A stretch of 64,000 bases of DNA from Alviniconcha marisindica (taxonomy: Eukaryota > Mollusca > Gastropoda > Provannidae): the NCBI GenBank assembly GCA_018857735.1, contig JABMCL010002087.1, forward strand, positions 351,001 to 415,000, written 5' to 3'. Below are positions 53,401 through 62,400 of this stretch, in pieces. Below the pieces are notes generated by a model that saw only the letters and a list, made by a program, of their open reading frames with translations, made no database searches and was not told the DNA's origin. Position 1 is the stretch's first letter; each line of letters starts with the position of its first letter. The translations under genes were made by a program, and so were the position numbers.

Positions 53401-56400
53401 AAACATGATTAATTATCTAATTTCCTTAATTTTCTGCAGCATCAGACATGAATTTTTGTCATTCTCATGTTCATGACATATGACCCCAAATATATCTTCA
53501 ACTGGCTTAAATCTCGTTAATTGTTAGCAATTCTACAAAATTTATTTACATTAAATCCATTCTACAATTTTTGCAGTCAGTAGAAATTTTGTTGACATGC
53601 CATTCAAATATTTTCCCTTTTATTCACTGAGGAAAACTTTGGAGGGTCGATCGTCATTAAGACAAAAGCTTGCCAAGGTTGTACGTTTCTATGACAAAAA
53701 GAACCAGTTTCGTACGTCTCTCTGACTAAAACTGACTTTTAGTCACAGTACGATCAGTTGAAGTCCTCCTTTCGATTACATGCTTTGTAAGTAGGTCAGC
53801 TACATTCTACGGTCGTATTCGCTTCTCGTTCTCCTCGTATGATTATAGAGTGTTGTTTAACAGCAAATATGTTCATATCTTAAAAAACGCTGACAAAATG
53901 GTTTCGTACGTCATTTTGGGGTCGTACGTCACTTTCTATGAAGCGATGACTAAAATAAACAAAATCTTACCTGAGGTGTTCGGTTCCATTGTCAAGCTGA
54001 CAAAGGGCCATGTGGTTAGCAGGACATGGGTGCATCAAAATGGTGGATTGAAACACGGTCCAATAGTGTGCGATTTAAAAATATTGCGTTTTGGTCGTGC
54101 GTCTCGAAATGACCAAAAAAGAAATTCTAAAATATTATCTTCAATTTTGGACCTCTTTTGGGAATTTTTATTTGCTAGATAGTTTTCTGTGAGCTTTGAC
54201 TGTGCACATTAAAATTACGGCTTGTCAGTACAGTGGTCTCCCTTGGAACAACCAAAAGTGTTCTGTGTACGCGGACCTGGTCAGTGATGAAGTTCATGAC
54301 GTACGACTCCGTAGGTTTTAAATATTGATATAAAAAAAAATGCTGAACATTTTCCCATCAAAACTTTATATTTTAGCAGAGCAATATCTCTACTATTCAC
54401 TCAACATCAAATGTAACAGACACAACTTATTTATTGCTACTTGTGATCACATCGCAATGACATCCTGTAAGTGTGACGTTTTTGTGTGCAGAAAATAAGA
54501 TTTTTTTTTCTTTTGAAAACCCTTTTTAACAAACGGACCATAAACACAACAACATCAACATATTGGATTTTATTACTTTAATTAATACATTATTATATAA
54601 TGCAAATATAAACTCTTTTGGTGCACCAGTTAAAATTTTACAACAGTTACAAAAATGTCAGGTGGAGAATGCTGACCTTATGAGAGTTGCTCATATATAA
54701 CTTAAAAAATCATCACTTATGGTACTTCAAAAAGGCTTTACACATATACACAACAAAATCAACAATATTCAATGAAGGCAATTTTCTTTCACAGCTTTGA
54801 GCAATTCATTCAGTGTAAATTCTTTTGAAAAAAACAACAACTAGTTAATGGGTTGGATTTATTTAAACAAGCTTCCTCCCAAACACGTCAGTACAAATGA
54901 TATCTTACCACTGGTCTGAGCTCATTCTGTCGACGCTCTAGAATCTTTGCCGTGACAATGGCTCTGTGTTCACCAGTGCGTTGCGTGCTCACAGCCCAGT
55001 CAATGAGTAGTCGGATCACAGGTTCATCGCTCAGAGGAGCCTGAGAAAACAACAGTCATTACCTTTAACAGTGCTGAGACAACAAGCTGGAGATACATAC
55101 TAAAACAGAACTGAAAACAATCAAAATCTACAAAATCTACAAAATAAATCAGAGTAAGCTTCCCACAAAAAGTGTATGCTACCACATGTTCAGTAGTCTG
55201 TCAGGGATGTATTAAAAATAAAAAATAAAATCTTTCAGATACCTAAGTTTGACAGTCTAAGTAAACATTTTCAGTTCAAAATACCATCTCTATGGCAGAG
55301 CCCATATGGACTTTCCTGAGCACATGGATACCATCAGGAACTGAAGTAAACCAAACAAAAAATAACCCACTGCAGCCAACAGGCCTCTGTGCCAGACCAG
55401 TCATGGGTACAACTCTGCATAAAGGGATAAAAAAAAAATGTTCTGGCATCAATACTCACCAGGTTGATGAGCATACTCTATTCTCTCCCTTCCGTCATAC
55501 TTAATCCTCCCATGCCTTCAAAACTGCAATTAAAACTCACCTCTTCAAACAATAACACAAGTGATTTCAAGTTGTGTCTTCTTATTTGCCTCCCCCCCCC
55601 CTTCGCCGCTCTCGGTTCTCATTACATTCCTTGTGTGTGTGTGTGTGTGTGAGGAATGCAATATTACGACTATAGAATTATCATTTCTGAGGTTTTAATG
55701 CATATATTTTTCTTGATCTTGTAAAGCATGGTGTGCTGCCGGTGAGATGCAGCACTATAGAAATGACTGCTATCACTATTATTATTAAAGTTTTGTGCAT
55801 CACCTGTGAGCTAACAGGCCAAGTTGTAAGGCTTACCTCATTTCCTTCCTTGCTATGGATGACAGCAAAAATGTTGGTGTACAGAATGTCGAGGGACGTT
55901 GTGCTATCCACACGATCAAAGCAATGCCGATCGAGAATATCCAGCACAGTCAGAACTTTGCTAGTGATGTACCCTGAAACAGCAGGATTTTGTCGATCAA
56001 GGAACAGATAAGCACACAAGCAATAACATTTGGTTTGGTCTTTTCTCCCTACTAGTACTACCCCACCCCTATTATGTTGTATGCTTTCTCTCTCTTCATG
56101 TTCCATATATATTGAATTTTCTCAAGAATTCTACTTCATATACTGTGTTGTATTATATCTGTACTTTAATGCACATATATATAATGTAATAAAACAATTT
56201 TGAAAAAAGAAAATCACTTCTGGTATGTGACACTAACATAAACACAAAACATTCTGTGTATTCTGTTTTGCACCCACACCCCCTCATAGGTAAAGGTGTA
56301 TTCACCTGCACTGTGTTGCAATCATAAATAACTCTGGAATTTTTTCCTGATAGTGCTGAAATGTTGGCAACAAGCAACCCCAAAAGAGAAGACATCTCTG

Positions 56401-59400
56401 GAAGGCAGTCACTTGTAACTGTGAAATCAAATGAGAAGAACAGGGAAAAAAAAACATGGAGCATCCTGAGCATCTTTTGGCACGATGCTGAAGAATTGGT
56501 ACCAGACTGTACTGGTTCTTCCTTTCCTGTGGGCTACACCAGTGCACAGGTGCTTTTCCAAAATGTCATTAACCCTGAACATCTATAAACAATTTTTTAA
56601 ATATAATATAACCATAAACAATATAAACCTCTTTTTTTTAATATAATAGAGCCACCAAAAAAAATACAAGAAAAGCTGTCATCTTCCCAATACAAAAATC
56701 TGTCAGTTAGATGTAGAATAAAAAAAGCAACACATGCAGGTGACATGGAAATGGAAACATGCAAGGGGGGCAGGGTCCTGAGCCTGTGCCATGGAGGTCA
56801 CTCCAGTATTGTTACTACTGCTGCCAGTTTTATGGGTGATGGAAATCTAACTGCAAGTGTAATAATCATGGAGAAAAATCCAGTTTTTTTTAACACCTAC
56901 TCCTCATTCCCACAGGTTCAAGAAGGCATGTAGAATTTGAAGACAAGCCAATGGAGGAAAACAAATAATAGCTACAGATGGGAGATAGCACAGGAGATTA
57001 CACAAGGGTCAGCTGACACAGCAGGCCATCATCATTCTAGCATCCCAAGATGACCCCATGCACTTGACAGGATGTCAAAATCCTCTTTCTCAATCAACCC
57101 TCTGGCTCTGCTAGTGACCTCCTGATCAAAATCAATGCCAGCAGAAGGCTGAAAAACACCCATCACTCACCTGTCTGTGACTGCTGACACTTATCCGATG
57201 ACCAGTTGACCTCCGCTGCCCTCCCGCGCTGCCGAATCAGATTCTCGGACACCCGGATCTGGGCCCTTATCTGTTGGTTTTGGGGGCTGGGCAGCATGGG
57301 AAGGCTGGAAGGGTTGCAGGGTAAGATGTCCAGTGGAGACCCGCAGATGAACAGGGAGGTTTTGCCATCACCCAGCCAGTTCCACACTAATGCCGTGGGG
57401 CAGCGGAGCGTGATGGTCTGTATGATGCCGCAAAGCTTCATGACGATGGAGCGATGCTGTGGACAGTCACGGTACTCGGCAAACACCGCAGCAAAGGGAT
57501 GGGTGGAGTGGTACTGGTTGTTGCTGGTCGTTGTCATGGCCCTGGAAGCAGTGTTTAAATAATGAAGAACAATGACGAAAAGAAAACGCTTCAAAGGGAA
57601 AACCCAACCAAACATGCAGGATGGTCCAAAAATGTAGAAACTGTGCAAATATCTTTTGGGGCATGATCCATTTAGTTGCTCTAGATATCAGTATTTATAC
57701 AAAAGCACTTTTCTGCTTTGACTGAGCACTGGGCGCTACATGTGCCACACATGCTGGCCTTGCCTATGATCTGTGATATCACTAAATAAACTGCTTGGCA
57801 CAGAATGGCGACACTGACTGTTCTGTTCTCAGGACTTTCAAATACAATTTTTTACCGAATGGGAGGAGAAACTGAGTTAAAAGCTGCTCTGTGTATATTT
57901 GTTGATGGAGCCCATGATGCCTCTTCCCTTCCATTCCCCACTAATTCTTTTCATCCAAATGGCCACAGCTGAAAAATGGAGGTCGGCCATCAAAACAAGA
58001 AAATGGCAACCTCCATCATAACACCCAAACTCCAAATTCTCTTTTGTCTTCAGTCCAGTTTATACAAGGCAGTGATGTTTCATATATCATATAATTATAT
58101 ACACATTTTCATTCATTTCCCGAAGATACCTCATTTCAGTGCACTCTTGTTGTGACATTAAGGGTGGCTGCTCATCATAAGTTAGACCACACTACAGAAG
58201 TGGACACTGGTCCAAGAAAAAAGGAGGAAACATGTACAACTAGTAAGACCAAGAAGGTGTGCGCTGCTAACGGGATCCCCACCTCACTGAAAAGTTAAAA
58301 AGATTCAATGGAATTAGGCTTTTTGGGGGTGGGTGGGGGTGGGGTTGAAAGTCACTTCACACAAGTAAAAACACACACCAAAACTGGCTCCCTACCCCAA
58401 AACCCCTGCAAACAACTATTGTACACATGGTACAAGTTGCGTTTTTTCCCTCCACTTCATTCAGAGAAAGCAACTGTGGAACTTCTGTGCATCGTTACCC
58501 CCTACCCCTTTACTGTGCAATGCACTGAGCATTGTCACTCCTTACTCCTCCACAGTGCAGTGCACTGAGACTTTTCTAGGACTTGTGCTGAAAAAGTAAC
58601 CTTTATACACCATACATGTCTCCCACATACTAAAGTCAGTAAATCCATGAAGACGTCCCACCACTGCCATACATTTCTGAACAGGACTCACCCACTAGCA
58701 TTTGCAGTAACCATAGGAGACTGTGTCCGTGGTGACATGCTGCCAGCATCAGCGCACATTTGCTGCAGGTACTTGCAGCAAAAGTAGGCCAGTCTCCGTG
58801 ACAGCAGGGCCGAGAAGGTGATTTCATCAATATACTGTAATGAGATGACACCAGCACCCAAGATAACATCACAGCCACACAACTGCAGAACAGCCACACA
58901 CAGACAGAACATTTAGTTACACAGTGACAGTCACACAGTGAGTCTGACAGAATACTTCATCACACAGTGACAGAGCAAAAGACTACTGCATCAACACACA
59001 ATGACAGTACACTGTCACAAACTGTCAGAACACAATCATCCGATGACAGAAGACAGACATCCAATGACCAAGAAAATGATTACACAAAATCAGAACACAA
59101 AGACACCATTGACCGCCTAGAGATAGAGACGTAGAAAATGGAAGCACTCAATCTTCCTTTGAAGGACAAGAAAAAGAGTCATTCTCAATCAGGCAAACAT
59201 CGGAACTGTTTTAAAGGCAACATTTGGAAACTTCCAGAAGACAGGGTGGAGCACATATGAGCTTTCTTAAGTGCACAGATGCCAAGACTGAACAAAACAC
59301 AACCACACAATGCCAGAACACAGTCACACAGAATATTCTGCACAATGTCTGAACACTGTCAGGCAGAGGCAAAACAACACCACACACAAAAACGTGGTAA

Positions 59401-62400
59401 TGCAGCAGTTGGAAAACTAAACTGCCAGCTTTCTTCATCTTCTATGACAATCCTTCATTCATTCTTGTTCCTTAAAAGTTTTATTCACAGTTAGTGGTGC
59501 TATCAAAATTTCCATTTATTACTTTTATTAATACAATATTATTTTATCATTCCCTCACCCATTCAACCTCTCTCCCATCACTTACACTGTCAATCTGGTA
59601 CAGCAGCAGTTTGAGCACTGTGTCATCTGCATTTCTCATCTTCTCTAACAGTTCCACCAGCCACGTCAATGTCTCGTTCCGATCCAACAAACCCTCCTGT
59701 AAAAAACAAATCAACGCTAATGTCCAAGCTGAGTTTAGCTCAAGAATCTGAGTGATTCTCCCTCTGAACACACTCCAAACATAGAACAAAATGCTTCTTT
59801 TTTTGGTTTGGTTTGAAAAGAGGGATAACATAACTTTTTAAAAGGAAAAATAGACAAAGACAGAGAGAGTTTGGTTTATTTTTACATGAACACATTGTCT
59901 ATAAACTGTATTGTGCATATTTTTGTTTTGTCGGTTCCTCCCCAATGTGTTCATGTAAAAATAAACCAAACTCTCTCTGTCTTTGTCTATTTTTCCTTTT
60001 AAAAAGTTATGTATCCGGAATGAAACTTTACCATGAACGTGACTCACATTGTACATGTGTTTGGCCAGGCGTGTACAGTAACCCCACTGTTTGACGGCAT
60101 GCTCCATGTCTGCCTGGGAGTTGTGGTTGGCCAGGAGGAAGGAGGTCTGGGGGCCATTGGCACCACTGTGGTAGTGCTCCTGGATCTTCTGCAGCTGCTC
60201 TCGCAGGTATTTTGTCAGCGACTGCGTCCAGTCTGAAACAATAACTGGTCCCATCACATAAATCGACTGCAGGTATGGGTCAAAAAAGGGAAACCGGACT
60301 GCTGCAGTACTCTTCCACATATTTTTTGGTCAGAGACTGCTGCCGTCCAGTCTCCAACAATCACAGGTCCCATCATGCAACTTTCTTGCAGCCAAGGGTC
60401 AGCCAATGGAATGGAACTGCACCAACTGCTCTTGCAGGCATTTCATGACCACATCCAATCTGAAACAATTGCTGGTAGTGACTGCAGCTAGAAGTCATCA
60501 AATGAAGGGTGTGCACCTGTCAGAAGGGTGAGGCCATTGTAGGGATACCATACTTAACCAAGCTTATCATAATGTTGCTGAAGCCCTGATTTGATCCGTT
60601 TCATTGTCAGTCTACTATACTTGTCACAGGTTTCAGTGTAACAGGATGGGCAACAACTCCTGCGTTTCTTCGGTGAACAAGAAAATGGTGACTTTTAAGT
60701 GCACAACAGTCCTGCCTTGACCTGTGTAGTGATGTGTCTGGTTTGCAAATGTTGTCTTAAATCAGTCAGTATGTGAATGCTGTCATTACAGACCTTTGCT
60801 TCAGACATCTCACAGCAGTCAAATCACAGGCAGGAAAGGTAGAATTGCATGATGCTGGGGGTGTAAATCAGAATGGAAATGGGGGTAGGGGTGGTAGCTG
60901 GGTCAGTGTGGTAACAGTTTGGGGGGCGGGGATAGCTCAGTGGTTAGAGCGCCGGACTGGTGATCGAAAGGTTGCAGGTTTTAATCCCTGCAGGAGCGAC
61001 GGGAGAATTTTCTTCTCCATGGTCAACTTTCTGTGCTGACTCTTATTTCGGTATCCATTCCACCCCCGTGTTACCACAGTAGCACGTAAAAGACCCCGGT
61101 CATTCTGCCAAAAGTGCAGGTGGCAGGTTACAGCTAACACTCATACACCTTATGTATGTGGCTTTGCATGAAGTGACATGGTGCATGGTTGTATGGTGTA
61201 CAAAGAACGTGCTGAGATGGCAGCAGTTTCATGTGGCACCAGCCATGCCAGCGCTGTAAGTACACCACTTTGGTGGATATTCAAAAACGCGCTATAAAAA
61301 GCTATTCACTCAGTGCGGAGTGAGTCTGCTAGAAAGTGGTGAATAGCACTATATAAAAGCAATTAATAATAATATAACATGAAGTAAATTCTCTGGGATT
61401 TTGTAGTGATTTACTCATGTTCAAGAAAGTAATTACAGCTCATTGACTTTCAAACATTTCTTCCAGTTTTACTGAAGCCAAAAAGGAGAATTAAGTTGCA
61501 CAGGCAGAAAATGAAATACAACAAAATGTTGGTATAACATCATTATTGTCCATCCATACATGTTGTTGATCATTTTATGAGTTGCCATGTCTCAAAACAC
61601 ACTCAAAATCTCCTGTTTCCAATAAAGACCACTCATCACTCCTTTTTCTACATGATTACAAAGGTTATTAGTTATCATCTTTCATGCTGCAAAACTGATT
61701 GTTAAGTTTTGCCAAACTTAAGGTTTAGCACATATTAGTCATAAGCCCACAGTACATCTGAAATTTCATTTACCCCTCCCCCTCCCCCAAACATGGTAAA
61801 AATACACAAAGACCAAAACATGAAAACATACCAATGGACTGGTCAGCAGCTTGACGACGACGTATTCGTGAATCCTGTGTGGCCATGTTGTGAGCAGCGG
61901 TCATCTTGATAAACCAGGCTGCTCGCACCAGTGGCACTGAGTACTCACACAAGGTGGAGAATATCTCCTCCTTCTTGTTGAATGTGGGCACCTGGCCATC
62001 AGAATACATCACACAGCTACAATCTTGGGACTCAGAAAGGCATACAAGAGTACAATTTCTGATTCCAGGTCAATTTGCATATTATATATATATTATATAT
62101 AATAATGAGGCTTTTAATGTGCGAGTTCACATCCAAATGAGAGAGTTCAAGACATGGGGGCAGTATGGAGAATGGAAAGAAAGACCACTGAACATGTAGC
62201 TTTAAACACAATACCTACATACATATTTATAAATTTTATATACGCACTTTTCCAGTTCATTGATGAACACTAATTTCCTGTGGCACCTGAATCTTAACTT
62301 TAGAAAAATACATAATTCCCCCCCCCCATAAAAAAAAAACAGGGGGGGGGGGGGGGGGGAGAGTAAGAAGAGAGATGAAAGACAAGGGAAAAAAGGTGCA

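Larger units (their letters stand above)
50810..54699. mobile_element. 3.9-kb TIR-bounded element with repeated GTCGYRYGTCA motifs
   Basis: Ends are inverted: TATATATGAGCAACTCTCA plus AAAGGT (50810-50834), and its reverse complement with one mismatch (54675-54699). Inside, GTCG(C/T)(A/G)(C/T)GTCA-type motifs occur near 51001, 51189 (inverted), 51343, 53697, 53899, 53914 and 54297 (inverted). No intact transposase frame. The target duplication is unclear, perhaps TA. Confidence 0.6.

Noticed and set aside
53850..54182. 110-codon plus-strand open frame
   Set aside because: No recognisable domain; lies inside the TIR element amid repeated GTACGTC motifs and has an AT-rich, random-looking composition.
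55681..56106. 141-codon minus-strand frame as a separate gene
   Set aside because: Its only conserved part is MED12 exon 9; the flanks are intron.
60929..61005. Functional tRNA gene
   Set aside because: A and B boxes are present, but the anticodon and T stems do not pair well and a SINE body follows directly.
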